Assembly (NCBI GenBank): GCA_963828285.1
Contig: CAWHEB010000004.1
Location: 1-64,000 of the forward strand
Source: DAIOEK01 sp963828285
GTDB taxonomy: Bacteria > Chloroflexota > Anaerolineae > Anaerolineales > Anaerolineaceae
Length of the DNA stretch: 64,000 nucleotides
Direction: 5' to 3'
Shown here: piece by piece, positions 1-7,837 of the stretch
Position numbering within the stretch: position 1 is the stretch's first letter
How the letters are laid out: every line of letters starts with the position of its first letter
Program-made: the position numbers and the translations under genes
The notes under the pieces: model-generated
What the model was told of the DNA's origin: nothing
Database searches by the model: none
The model's input: the letters and a program-made list of their open reading frames with translations, nothing else

Positions 1-57
1 TTAGGTGATGGATTTTGTGCCAGAGAAACTGGAATCAAAAAGTTCCATCTCATTTAG

Positions 58-90
58 AAAAACACCCCCTGTTTTCCAGGGAGTGTTTTT
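58..90 (-). terminator. Terminator after rubrerythrin
   Basis: Read on the minus strand, arms of the form AACACTCCCTG and CAGGGGGTGTT (one mismatch) close a short A-rich loop, followed by a run of T. The hairpin starts five bases after the rubrerythrin stop codon, so it most likely ends the operon of roadblock protein, glycosyltransferase and rubrerythrin. The A-run on the other side makes it plausibly bidirectional. Confidence 0.75.
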
Positions 91-94
91 ATTT

Positions 95-592
95 TTAGTC
101 TACTTTGATAAACTTGGATGCCAGCGTATTGCAGATCGGGCAATTCTCAGTCATCACCCCGATATGGGTGTTCCCGCACACCGGGCAAACATAGACCGCC
201 ACATCCTTGGCATCCGCGCCAAGCGTTGCAAGCGCCTGCTTGTACAGCTCTTCGTGACCCTTTTCCACCTCAAAAGCCCACTTGAAAGTACGGGTGGCTT
301 TCTTCTCCTCAGCGGATTCAGCTTCAGCGATGAACTCGGGATACATGGTGGTGATCTCGTAATGCTCGCCTTCGATGGCAGCTTTCAGGTTCTCACTGGT
401 CTTGCCGATCTTGTCCATCGCGCGCAGATGATTACCGGCGTGGATGCTCTCAGCCAGCGACGCAGCGCGGAACAGACGGGCAACCTGCGGAAAGCCTTCC
501 TGCTCGGCGGCAATGGCGAAGAAATGATACTTGCGTGATGCCTGTGATTCTCCGGCGAATGCTGCTTCCAAATTCTCGATAGTTTTACTCAT
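95..592 (-). CDS. rbr: Rubrerythrin
   Basis: This 165-residue protein has the rubrerythrin layout: an N-terminal four-helix ferritin-like diiron domain and a C-terminal rubredoxin-like iron site. Diiron ligands are visible as E15, E48-x-x-H51, E76/E79 and E110-x-x-H113. The rubredoxin-like knuckles are C136-x-x-C139 and C151-x-x-C154. Family members reduce hydrogen peroxide in the cytoplasm of anaerobes, with electrons from NAD(P)H through rubredoxin or a reductase. An AAAGGAG ribosome site lies just before the ATG. It follows the glycosyltransferase by 15 bases on the same strand, so it is probably the last gene of that transcript. The length is on the short side but complete. Confidence 0.95.
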   Translation of the reverse strand: MSKTIENLEAAFAGESQASRKYHFFAIAAEQEGFPQVARLFRAASLAESIHAGNHLRAMDKIGKTSENLKAAIEGEHYEITTMYPEFIAEAESAEEKKATRTFKWAFEVEKGHEELYKQALATLGADAKDVAVYVCPVCGNTHIGVMTENCPICNTLASKFIKVD

Positions 593-607
593 AATGTTTT
601 TTCTCCT

Positions 608-1333
608 TTAATTTAGCTTGATATTTTTATGCAGTCCGAGTAATTTCCAGACCCGGAATGCTGCTTCGAACTGGATTCCGAACGACATTTTGGATTTTCC
701 CCACCTGCGGTCTGCAAAGTGGAAGGGAATCTCTTTGTAGGTGCATCCCAATTTGGTGGCCACATAAGCCATCTCCACCTGGAATACATACCCGTTGGAT
801 TTGATCTCGTCCAGCGGCATCTTTAGCAGGAACTGCTTACGCCAGACCTTGAATCCGCCGGTGATATCGTGGATCGGCAAGCCGAGGATCGTCCGCGCGT
901 AGAAATTGCCAAACCCGGAAAGTGATTTGCGCCACAGCGGCCAATCATGGTCCAGACTTCCGCCGGGGATATAACGCGAACCCAGCGCCAGATCGATCCC
1001 ATCCACACCCGCCTGATACAGCTCGGTCAGCTTCTCCACCGGATGGGAAAAATCGCAATCCATCTGCCCGATAAGGTCCGCGCCCATCTCGAGCGCCTTC
1101 TTGAAACCGGCGATGTAGGCGGTCCCAAGTCCCAGCTTGCCTGCACGGTGAAGTACCTCCACCCGTCCTGTGGATTGCTTCAACTGCTCCGCGATCTCGC
1201 CGGTGCCGTCCGGGCTGTGGTCGTCCACCACCAGAAGATGCAGGTCGGGGATGGGTAGTTGAAATAAAGCGGAGACCATCTTGGGAAGGTTCTCCGCTTC
1301 GTTATAGGTTGGAATGACAACAACTAATTTCAA
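608..1333 (-). CDS. Polyprenol monophosphomannose synthase-like GT2 glycosyltransferase
   Basis: This 241-residue family 2 glycosyltransferase resembles dolichol/polyprenol-phosphate mannosyltransferase (DPM1 type). It shows the N-terminal nucleotide-sugar strand VVIPTYNEAENLP, a DDHSPDGT loop and the metal-binding DCDFSHP motif near residue 90. There are no C-terminal membrane helices, so it is the soluble single-domain form. It probably moves mannose (or glucose) from a nucleotide sugar to polyprenyl phosphate at the inner face of the membrane; the exact sugar cannot be read from sequence. The start is a TTG with AGGA four bases upstream. The roadblock gene ends 12 bases before it, so the two are probably co-translated. 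Confidence 0.88.
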   Translation of the reverse strand: MKLVVVIPTYNEAENLPKMVSALFQLPIPDLHLLVVDDHSPDGTGEIAEQLKQSTGRVEVLHRAGKLGLGTAYIAGFKKALEMGADLIGQMDCDFSHPVEKLTELYQAGVDGIDLALGSRYIPGGSLDHDWPLWRKSLSGFGNFYARTILGLPIHDITGGFKVWRKQFLLKMPLDEIKSNGYVFQVEMAYVATKLGCTYKEIPFHFADRRWGKSKMSFGIQFEAAFRVWKLLGLHKNIKLN

Positions 1334-1345
1334 AGGATCCTCAAA

Positions 1346-1715
1346 TTACAATAATTTCGTCAGGTCTTCTGCGGCGCGGCGCATATCCAGGAAGATCAAA
1401 CCCAGCTTGGCATGGTCGCGGGCAAGCGCTGTCAGCACCGCATCTTCACCGATGCTCATAATGATCACATAACCGGCATTCCCCTTGATGTACACCTGCT
1501 CCAGATGCCCTTTTCCCAATTCCTTGGTGATCTTCTCGCCGAGATCCCAACATCGCCGCGGACATGGCCGACACGCGGTCTTCTTCCGCTTCTTCAGGCA
1601 GCGCGGACGCGATCGTCAAGCCGTCAACACTGACGACTGCAGATGCTTCAATATCAGGCGATGAAGCCTGTAATTCACGAAGTCGGTCAACCATGAGTTG
1701 TGCGCGGTTCTGCAT
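1346..1715 (-). pseudogene. Roadblock/LC7 domain protein, frameshifted in this sequence
   Basis: The N-terminal half (start ATG at 1715) reads as a roadblock/LC7 (MglB-like) protein with the strand-helix pattern ASAVVSVDGLTIASALP then SAMSAAML. After that the frame is lost. The remainder continues perfectly in another frame (GEKITKELGKGHLEQVYIKG, then GYVIIMSIGEDAVL) to a stop at 1346-1348. Removing one base from the CCC at 1546-1548 restores a single protein of about 122 residues, the normal family size. Roadblock proteins partner small Ras-like GTPases in cell polarity or motility; no GTPase is visible nearby. I consider a sequence error or a very recent mutation more likely than an old pseudogene. 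Confidence 0.8.
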
Positions 1716-1866
1716 CAGGGCTGTTCTCCTTAGGTTGGATTTTTCAGGAACCGGTTATCGTTAGCATCAAATACCCACCTGAAATCATGCCGGTAAATCT
1801 CTACTTCACTAATTATATATCAGATTTTCCAAACGCAACCTACTGACCAAAAACTAACCGCTGCGC

Positions 1867-2529
1867 CTACCAGGTCTTTTTGCAGACATATTTCTCATAC
1901 CCCAGCCAGGGTTGGATCTGTTCATCAGGTTGGGGATAGCGCTGCAGCGCTTCATCCCAGGCGGATGGGGTGTAAAAGTACGACCACGACAGCAGGGTGT
2001 CTTCCTTGATCTCGTAGGTCTTGCGCAGCTTTTTCCGCTCCAGCGTCAGCCACATTTTCTTGTCCGGGAATAACAGGGATGCCCGGCACCCGCCAGCCAG
2101 GATATCCACCGCCACGGACTCCGGTTCGCCAAAATGGGAGAGGATATCCCCCACTCGCAGATGACTGCCGGTATTGCCGAACTCGAACTGGATGCGGTCG
2201 ATCGTTTCGTCTGCGGATGCAGCGAAAACGGTCACACCGTGGAATTTATCCACCCCGTCCAGGTTGAACCAGTAGCTGTAGGCTTCCCCGTCCAACGGCA
2301 CCTCGGATGGATAGAATCCCAACCGGTTGGCGGGGTCGACGGCGGCATCATCCACCTGGGCAAGCCGGGTTTCGCCGGGGATGATCCCCTCCCAGCAGGG
2401 AGCGGCGCAGGCAGGGTCTTCCAGCCAGCGGGTCACCCAGGGCAGGTCGGCTTCTGTGTAATCGTGGCTGGGGATGCAGGCGGATAGCAGCACAAGCAGG
2501 AGGATTGGCAGAAGGATTCTTTTCATCAA
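1867..2529 (-). CDS. Lipoprotein of the CxxPCWxGIIPG family, function unknown
   Basis: This 220-residue protein starts with a lipoprotein signal (hydrophobic run, LLSAC, lipidated C18) and so should be anchored on the outer face of the cytoplasmic membrane. The mature part has the motif DPACAAPCWEGIIPGETRL, later LSHFGEPESV and a Cys (GGCRASLLF). These three elements recur in the same order in the protein at 2730-3668 (CNTACFLGIIPGITT, ITEFGDPSRV, SCEIVLFF), so the two are diverged paralogues. Cysteine spacing suggests structural disulfides. I recognise the pattern as common in Chloroflexota lipoproteins but know no assigned function. It is monocistronic, between the roadblock gene and a strong hairpin. 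Confidence 0.8.
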   Translation of the reverse strand: MMKRILLPILLLVLLSACIPSHDYTEADLPWVTRWLEDPACAAPCWEGIIPGETRLAQVDDAAVDPANRLGFYPSEVPLDGEAYSYWFNLDGVDKFHGVTVFAASADETIDRIQFEFGNTGSHLRVGDILSHFGEPESVAVDILAGGCRASLLFPDKKMWLTLERKKLRKTYEIKEDTLLSWSYFYTPSAWDEALQRYPQPDEQIQPWLGYEKYVCKKTW

Positions 2530-2601
2530 TTCACCCCGAAAACGGATGATCTTGCTTTCATTGTACGGCGGATTTTGGGAAGCGAGGATGAGACAAAAAA
2601 A

Positions 2602-2632
2602 CCAACTGTCACTTACGTGACAGTTGGTTTTT
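2602..2632. terminator. Strong hairpin CCAACTGTCAC/GTGACAGTTGG, bidirectional terminator
   Basis: A perfect 11-base stem with a TTAC loop is flanked by A-runs on the left and T-runs on the right, so it can end transcription in both directions. It lies between the two paralogous lipoprotein genes, downstream of the one at 2730-3668. The core ACTGTCAC...GTGACAGT is repeated at 4691-4708. Confidence 0.75.
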
Positions 2633-2729
2633 GGAATGCACCAAAGATAGTGAATGTTAGAAGCGTTTTACATAGTTCATTCAACCCAAGTCATGACCTT
2701 AGTCTAATACCTCTTACAATTAATATTCA

Positions 2730-3668
2730 TTATTTACCATAGAAAGACCCTTGATCAATTGTAAAGCACGCAATTTTTGTGTGCTTATTTAGCATAATAT
2801 CTGAGAATTGACTTGAATTCTGCCCTGTTACTTCTTCAAATGATTTGCCATTTTTTGAAGGAGTGTTGAACAATTTATCTCCCATCCATATATTTACTCC
2901 TTCTAGTTCATCATCTAGCGGGCAAATATCAATTTCGTTCCCATGGTGCGTAAATTTTGGGCTGAAATATTTGACAACTAAATCAACTCTATCAAAGAAT
3001 AAAACAATTTCGCATGAAATGGGCAAATTATTTCCATCACTAGGACTTCCAGGACCCATAGGAAGTGATAATTCCACTCGAGATGGATCACCAAATTCTG
3101 TTATCAATGTATTTGGAGAAAAAGCTAGCCAATCTTTGTTGGAATATGACCCTGACGAAGTATCTACCTCCAAACGTGTAACAAGTGTTTCCACAATTCC
3201 ATTTTTTACAGTCAACGATAACGAAATCTCTAAATCATCTAAATATTTATATCTGACAGAATAATAATCTTTTTGTTCTTCCGTAACGGTAAATTTAACA
3301 TCTAAACCATATTTATAGAAAATTCTTTCTGTCTCATCTAAGGTAGTAATTCCAGGTATTATCCCCAAAAAACATGCAGTATTGCATTGGTTTGAAATAT
3401 TCAAATTCCTACTAAATTCTTGATACACTTGGGTAGGATTGTAAGGAATAATTTCTTTTGATGTTGGAGATTTCTGAGGGGATAATGTGACTTTACTTGT
3501 AGCTGTATATGGGGGTAGTGTTTTATTATTTTGATGACTTGATTTTGATATTTCAGTTTGTTGAGAAAGTGTACTTTGTAATTCATTTTGAAGATGTACC
3601 TGACAACCAAATATACTAGTTAATACAGCTATCGAGAAAAACAATCTAGTAAATATTCTATTTCGCAT
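2730..3668 (-). CDS. Second CxxxCxxGIIPG-family lipoprotein, AT-rich
   Basis: This 312-residue protein has a lipoprotein signal peptide (SIFGC, lipidated C22), a Ser/Thr/Gln-rich linker to about residue 85, then a domain starting NISNQCNTACFLGIIPG. The shared CxxxCxxGIIPG, FGDP and cysteine motifs make it a paralogue of the lipoprotein at 1867-2529, with a much longer low-complexity linker. Base composition is clearly more AT-rich than the upstream genes. It ends close to the hairpin at 2602-2632. Function is unknown; surface location is the only safe inference. Confidence 0.75.
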   Translation of the reverse strand: MRNRIFTRLFFSIAVLTSIFGCQVHLQNELQSTLSQQTEISKSSHQNNKTLPPYTATSKVTLSPQKSPTSKEIIPYNPTQVYQEFSRNLNISNQCNTACFLGIIPGITTLDETERIFYKYGLDVKFTVTEEQKDYYSVRYKYLDDLEISLSLTVKNGIVETLVTRLEVDTSSGSYSNKDWLAFSPNTLITEFGDPSRVELSLPMGPGSPSDGNNLPISCEIVLFFDRVDLVVKYFSPKFTHHGNEIDICPLDDELEGVNIWMGDKLFNTPSKNGKSFEEVTGQNSSQFSDIMLNKHTKIACFTIDQGSFYGK

Positions 3669-3691
3669 ATTCTATCCTTGGACAAAATAGC

Positions 3692-3730
3692 GGGTATGTT
3701 GGATTGAGGATTTTCGCGAAACCCAACTCA
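3692..3730 (+). repeat. GTTGGGTT-type imperfect palindromic repeat, copy A
   Basis: The segment TATGTTGGATTGAGGATT..GCGAAACCCAACTC is an imperfect palindrome. It matches, in inverted orientation, the copy at 4184-4222 with about four of five bases identical by hand alignment. The family (GTAGGTTGGGTT...GCGAAACCCAACA) is a widely scattered small interspersed repeat in bacterial genomes as I know it. It lies between the lipoprotein gene and the 107-residue membrane protein. Confidence 0.6.
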
Positions 3731-3828
3731 GCCATCATAACCTTCAACCGCTATTCCTCCGACATCATCATCATCCGCCGACCAATCCAAATCATATACT
3801 CCATCCTTCACGAAATCAATGAAACCTA

Positions 3829-4152
3829 TTATGCGAACATAAATAGAATAAACATACCAACGCCGATTATTAGAAAAATCCAGCCATACATAACAGCTTC
3901 AAGCTGTGAGTATTTATATAAAATCGCAAAAGGGTATTCTTTCCTAATTATGATAGGTATCCCTGCTAAACCCAAAATAAGAAAAGCTGAAGCGAAAAGA
4001 AGATTACTGATAAATGATAAGGTCTGCCCATCTTGCGGGATTATAGTAGAAATAACAATACAAATAATCGAGAGAATTGAACAAATTCCAAATATTTTTT
4101 TTGTACTTGAATTAGATATTACATTAATGGTTTTTTGAAATATCTTATTCAT
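3829..4152 (-). CDS. Small membrane protein, function unknown
   Basis: This 107-residue, very hydrophobic, Ile-rich protein has three predicted membrane segments (about residues 18-40, 46-68 and 86-107) and a short basic N-terminus. No domain is recognised. It is AT-rich and sits between two inverted copies of a GTTGGGTT-type repeat (3692-3730 and 4184-4222). Together with the neighbouring 98-residue membrane protein it may form a small unit, but there is no direct functional evidence. The opposite strand is also open here and was rejected for lack of protein character. Confidence 0.55.
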   Translation of the reverse strand: MNKIFQKTINVISNSSTKKIFGICSILSIICIVISTIIPQDGQTLSFISNLLFASAFLILGLAGIPIIIRKEYPFAILYKYSQLEAVMYGWIFLIIGVGMFILFMFA

Positions 4153-4183
4153 TCAATATCTCCCAAATACTTGAAAAAGATCA

Positions 4184-4222
4184 TATGTTGAGTTTCGCAA
4201 GATCCACTCAACCCAACCTACG
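4184..4222 (-). repeat. GTTGGGTT-type imperfect palindromic repeat, copy B
   Basis: Read on the minus strand this is CGTAGGTTGGGTTGAGTGG followed by ATCTTGCGAAACTCAACATA, a close relative of copy A at 3692-3730 in the opposite orientation. The pair encloses the 107-residue membrane-protein gene. It ends one or two bases from the stop codon of the gene at 4224-4520. Confidence 0.6.
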
Positions 4223-4223
4223 A

Positions 4224-4520
4224 CTAAACTAATAGCACATAATAGAGCCAACAAAATACCTCTATAGTAAGAATGCCACCTATCAGGCTTGAGAAACCTT
4301 CCACTCGTCTTCGATTGGCAATGATTTTTTGCTCGAAAGGCGTAATATCCTCCTCTATGTTATTTTTCTGTCGAATCATTCCTCTGATTACTTTATCAAT
4401 TACGGATGGATAATACCCTTTGCCACAAATAATGATGTAGCCTCGTTTTATCTCATAAACCGCGTAGACGATCATGATGGGTGTGAGGAAAAACAACCAT
4501 TTTTTTTCATAATCAGTCAT
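4224..4520 (-). CDS. Small two-helix membrane protein, function unknown
   Basis: From the ATG at 4520 (GGAG six bases upstream) this encodes about 98 residues. It begins MTDYEKKWLFFLTPIMIVYA, with a first membrane helix, a central polar region with YYPSVIDKVIRGMIRQKNN and a second helix near the C-terminus. The frame is open for 48 more codons upstream, but that part is Arg-rich, lacks a ribosome site and overlaps repeat-like DNA, so the shorter start is preferred. No family recognised. It is AT-rich like the neighbouring genes. Confidence 0.5.
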   Translation of the reverse strand: MTDYEKKWLFFLTPIMIVYAVYEIKRGYIIICGKGYYPSVIDKVIRGMIRQKNNIEEDITPFEQKIIANRRRVEGFSSLIGGILTIEVFCWLYYVLLV

Positions 4521-4683
4521 TGACATCTCCATAAAGATATTTTTCTGATGAAGTAAACCCTTTGCCAAATTGATAAAAAATGTCGAGAACATTTGGTGTA
4601 GACCCGATCTCAACAGCCGAAGGGTGGGTCGAGCTGTATCCCTTGCAATCCAATCACCGATCAATTTCTAATTCTTCAAATAT

Positions 4684-4714
4684 ACAACAGACTGTCACAA
4701 GTGACAGTTGTATT
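4684..4714. terminator. Hairpin with ACTGTCAC/GTGACAGT core, second copy
   Basis: The stem ACTGTCAC-AA-GTGACAGT is extended by TACA/TGTA around a four-base bulge and followed by TATTTTTATTT. The core is the same as that of the hairpin at 2602-2632, so both may derive from one mobile or duplicated terminator. The two bound the AT-rich islet of about 2.1 kb. Confidence 0.55.
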
Positions 4715-5139
4715 TTTATTTCATATCGGTTATGATGTCATATAGAACATTTGTACTAATTATTGTATTCCCGGTCATCCATCGGGTCCGCTCTTTACCA
4801 ACCGAATAGCCCTGGCAAATACTCAAGGGGAAAGACAATTTTCGTTTGAAACAAATAACGAATGATCGCATTATTTTCGCCGAATGGTTATTCATCCCCC
4901 CATTTTTCCGGTTTTTGGCAAATGGGGGGACATGGGGCGGCAAATGGGGGGATCATCGCACCGTCTACTGCGGCAGGGGGGCTTGACGAAATAGCTCACT
5001 CGCTCGCAAACGCGCTCAATGATGACTTTCCTCAGCAAGCAGCTTCGGGGAGGTACGATGTGGGCTTTTTCCGAGAAATGCAATTGAATTCGAAAATCAA
5101 TTCCGCGCACGCGTGCTCCAACGAGCTGCAACTCCCCCA
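4715..5139. other. Gene-free stretch with clustered G-runs
   Basis: No open frame here has protein character. Between about 4896 and 4982 the plus strand has runs of four to six G (around 4925, 4937, 4949 and 4975) preceded by a C-run, so a G-quadruplex with one long loop is possible. The stretch lies downstream of the broken sugar dehydrogenase gene. No tRNA, clear promoter or terminator was found in it. Confidence 0.4.
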
Positions 5140-6497
5140 TCACCCGATGCAGGGGGGTGTGCCATGGCAGTCCGGAAGGGTTACTTTCCCTGCAGCTTGT
5201 AGATGCCCGCCGTTCAGGTCCAGCAGATACACCTCGCCGTCCTCGCCTTCCCCAAACGAAGCGATCTTCAACCCGGTGCGGTACAGCTCCTTCATCTCCC
5301 AGCCGCCGCCATCCGTGGGGATCAGTCCCCACACGATACCGCTGCAGTAATCGCCAAAGATGTACACACCGCTGAATGCCGGCAGTGCACTGCCGCGGTA
5401 CACCACCCCGCCGGTCACCGAGCAGCCCATGCCGTGGTCATACTCGGCAATGGGGTCGGTCAACCCGGCCGTATCCCCGTTGGCATAGGGGTGCGCCCCC
5501 TCGCGGATATTCCAACCGTAGTTCATCACCGCTCCGCTGTACCCTGCCGGCAGCAGGTCGATCTCCTCCCACTGGTTCTGCCCCACATCCGCAATGAACA
5601 GGTTCCCGGTCTGCCGGTCGAAGGTGAACCGCCACGGGTTACGCAGCCCGATGGCATAGATCTCAGGTAGTCCGCCGCCATTGTGGAAGGGGTTATCGTC
5701 AGGGATGACATACGGGTCGCCCTTATTCACATCGATGCGCAGGATCTTCCCCAGCAGGGTATTATGCGATTGGCCGTTCCCATTCGGGTCACCCTGTCCG
5801 CCGCCGTCACCCAGCCCGATCCACAGATAGCCGTCGGGACCAAAGACAACCTGCCCGCCGTTGTGATTGGCATACGGCTGATCCACTCGCAAGATGCACC
5901 TTTTCGCTGGTCGGGTCGCCGGTCTTCCGTTCAGAACCGGCATCACCCGACGCGGTGAACCTGGCAACCACCGTGTTCCCGTTGTAATCGGTGTAATCCA
6001 GGTAGAAGTAGCCGTTCTCCTTGAAGTCGGGGTGGAAGGCAATGCCCAGCAGTCCCTGTTCGTTACCACCGCTGCCGACCCTGTCGCGGATATCCATGAA
6101 CGGATCAGCCAGCACCTCCCCATTTTGCAGTGACGCGGATGATGCCCGCCTGCTCCAAGATGAACATCCTCCCGGATCCATCCCCTGCCGGGACCATATC
6201 CACCGGCCGCCAGAGTCCCTGGGCGATCAGCACCCAATCCGCTGTGGCGGGGTCGGGGAAGGATGGCGGCACAGACGGAGTCTCAGTGGGTGCGATGGTG
6301 GGTTCGGCTGTAGCTTCGGGGGATGCCGTCTCACTGGGTTCAGGCATCAGGGTGGGAGGCACTACCGGTTCAGCCACGGCAGTGGATACCTCAGTAGGTT
6401 CCACCGGAGCAGTCACAGTTTGGGAAATCTGTCTGGTGCAGGCAGTGACCAACACGGTGATAAATATCACAATTGGAAATAAGATTTTTCTGTTCAT
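5140..6497 (-). pseudogene. Lipoprotein PQQ-type glucose/sorbosone dehydrogenase, two frameshifts
   Basis: Read from the ATG at 6497: a lipoprotein signal (lipidated C20), a Pro/Thr/Glu-rich linker of about 70 residues, then a soluble aldose (YliI/GSDH-type) beta-propeller. The propeller shows GSGRMFILEQAGIIRV, DPFMDIRDRV, NEQGLLGIAFHPDF, ANHNGGQVVFGPDGYLWIG with the expected catalytic His, GLRNPWRFTFD and ADVGQNQWEEID. It is spread over three frames. Deleting one base from the TTTT at 6123-6126 and one from the TTTT at 5901-5904 joins everything into a protein of about 450 residues. Family members oxidise sugars with PQQ outside the membrane. A TACACT box six bases before the ATG suggests a leaderless transcript. 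The rest of the gene is undamaged. Confidence 0.8.
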
Positions 6498-6503
6498 AAA
6501 ATG

Positions 6504-6509
6504 AGTGTA
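6504..6509 (-). promoter_or_regulatory. -10 box TACACT, six bases before the sugar dehydrogenase start
   Basis: TACACT on the minus strand ends six bases before the ATG at 6497, which places the expected transcription start at or next to the start codon. No ribosome site fits between. A -35 element was not clear. Confidence 0.4.
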
Positions 6510-6630
6510 GCGAAATCTGATGGAGGTTTTGATGGGTTTGTACAAGCCTGACCGTAAAATCGGGAACGATCCATCCCCCAAATTCGTCCGATTGTATAGG
6601 CGGTCCACCCAACCGGAGGATTTCTTTTGG

Positions 6631-6636
6631 TACAAT
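6631..6636 (+). promoter_or_regulatory. -10 box TACAAT, six bases before the L,D-transpeptidase start
   Basis: TACAAT followed by GGAAAA and then ATG at 6643. The spacing implies a leaderless mRNA. It faces away from the dehydrogenase promoter in the same 145-base divergent region. Confidence 0.4.
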
Positions 6637-6642
6637 GGAAAA

Positions 6643-7833
6643 ATGATTGCAACAAGAGGTTACCCTTTGACAAGAACTTTTCGAATATTCATCGTCATCC
6701 TGATCCTGATCGGATTCCTCCCACAGGTGACTCCTGTATCTGCCAGCACGAACACCGCTGCAGCGGTGGAGCCATTCACCGGCAGCACGGTATGTGTCCC
6801 CGGTTCGGAAGACTCCGCTGACTGCCTGTTGGTCGGTCCGGCCGCAACTGTACAGTCCTGGCAGGAATTAGGCTTGACTTATCCGCTGAAGGGTTTGCCA
6901 GCCTACTCGCCTGATCCCGGTTACACCGAAATGCCTTACAAGTACGCCCGCATCTACGCCAACGAGAAGAAACCGATTCGCCTGTTCGCCTCGCTTGAGA
7001 ACGCGGTCACTGCCGATAATGAAGTCGGCACCATCCCGGCAGGGTTTTTGCGGTACGTCGCATACATCAACCAGGTGGATGTGGATGGCAACCACTATCT
7101 GCAGATGCCTGACTTCGAATGGGTGCGGGCATCGCCAGCCGACTACTCCCGCTTCCAGGGATTGATCTTCCGCAAGACGCCCGCCACCGACTTTGGCTGG
7201 ATCTTCGAGGATGTCTACAGTCGCACCAAACCCGCCTACGATGCTCCAAGTTCGGGAAACCAGTACATTCGCGACACAGTGGTGCAGGTATTCGATGTCT
7301 CCGGTGAAGGGGATAACAAGTGGGTGATGGTCAGCCCCGGCGAGTGGATCGAAGCACGCATGGTCAAGACCGTCCGGGTCAACACTACCCCGCCTGAAGG
7401 CACGACCGGTGACCGCTGGATCGAAGTCAACCTGGAAGACCAGACCATGTCTGTCTATGACCGACGGCAACTGGTTTTTGCCACCATTATCGCCTCCGGG
7501 CTCGATCCGTTCTTCACCCGTCCGGGTGTTTTCCAGATCCAGCAGAAAAAAGACACCGAGACCATGACCGGTGCTTTTGAGGCTGACCTATCCGATTATT
7601 ACTATCTGCAAGCAGTCCCCTGGACGATGTATTTTGACGGCGCCCGCGCGCTGCACGCCGCCTACTGGCGGGCCAGATTCGGCATGCCGCAATCCCACGG
7701 CTGCGTGAACATCTCCCCGGGAGATGCGCATTTCCTGTTCGATTGGGCGAATGTGGGTGATTGGGTGTATGTCTGGGATCCGTCGGGAAAGACTCCCACA
7801 GACCCGGCTAAATACACACAGGGCGGCGCCTAG
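6643..7833 (+). CDS. L,D-transpeptidase (YkuD domain)
   Basis: From the ATG at 6643 this is a protein of about 396 residues with an N-terminal membrane or signal segment (FRIFIVILILIGFLPQVTPV). A long middle region follows, then a C-terminal YkuD catalytic domain starting near DRWIEVNLEDQTMSVYDRR. The active-site motif SHGCVN with its upstream His (HAAYWRARFG) is intact. Such enzymes make 3-3 peptidoglycan cross-links or attach proteins to peptidoglycan outside the membrane. The frame is open to 6520, but that part overlaps the opposing promoter region and lacks protein character. The stop is five bases from the convergent lipoprotein gene. Confidence 0.88.
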   Translation: MIATRGYPLTRTFRIFIVILILIGFLPQVTPVSASTNTAAAVEPFTGSTVCVPGSEDSADCLLVGPAATVQSWQELGLTYPLKGLPAYSPDPGYTEMPYKYARIYANEKKPIRLFASLENAVTADNEVGTIPAGFLRYVAYINQVDVDGNHYLQMPDFEWVRASPADYSRFQGLIFRKTPATDFGWIFEDVYSRTKPAYDAPSSGNQYIRDTVVQVFDVSGEGDNKWVMVSPGEWIEARMVKTVRVNTTPPEGTTGDRWIEVNLEDQTMSVYDRRQLVFATIIASGLDPFFTRPGVFQIQQKKDTETMTGAFEADLSDYYYLQAVPWTMYFDGARALHAAYWRARFGMPQSHGCVNISPGDAHFLFDWANVGDWVYVWDPSGKTPTDPAKYTQGGA

Positions 7834-7837
7834 TCCG

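Noticed and set aside
3704..4138. 144-codon plus-strand frame in the AT-rich islet
   Set aside because: Ile/Tyr-rich antisense of a hydrophobic gene; the minus-strand membrane protein explains the region better.
4590..4660. Third GTTGGGTT-type repeat before the 98-residue membrane protein
   Set aside because: Only short similarity (GGGTGGGTCGAG) without a matching second arm.
4862..5350. 162-codon plus-strand frame over the G-run stretch
   Set aside because: Low-complexity text that runs into the antisense of the sugar dehydrogenase; no start signal or family.
6868..7470. 200-codon open frame on the minus strand opposite the L,D-transpeptidase
   Set aside because: Shadow of the conserved transpeptidase; composition does not look like a protein.
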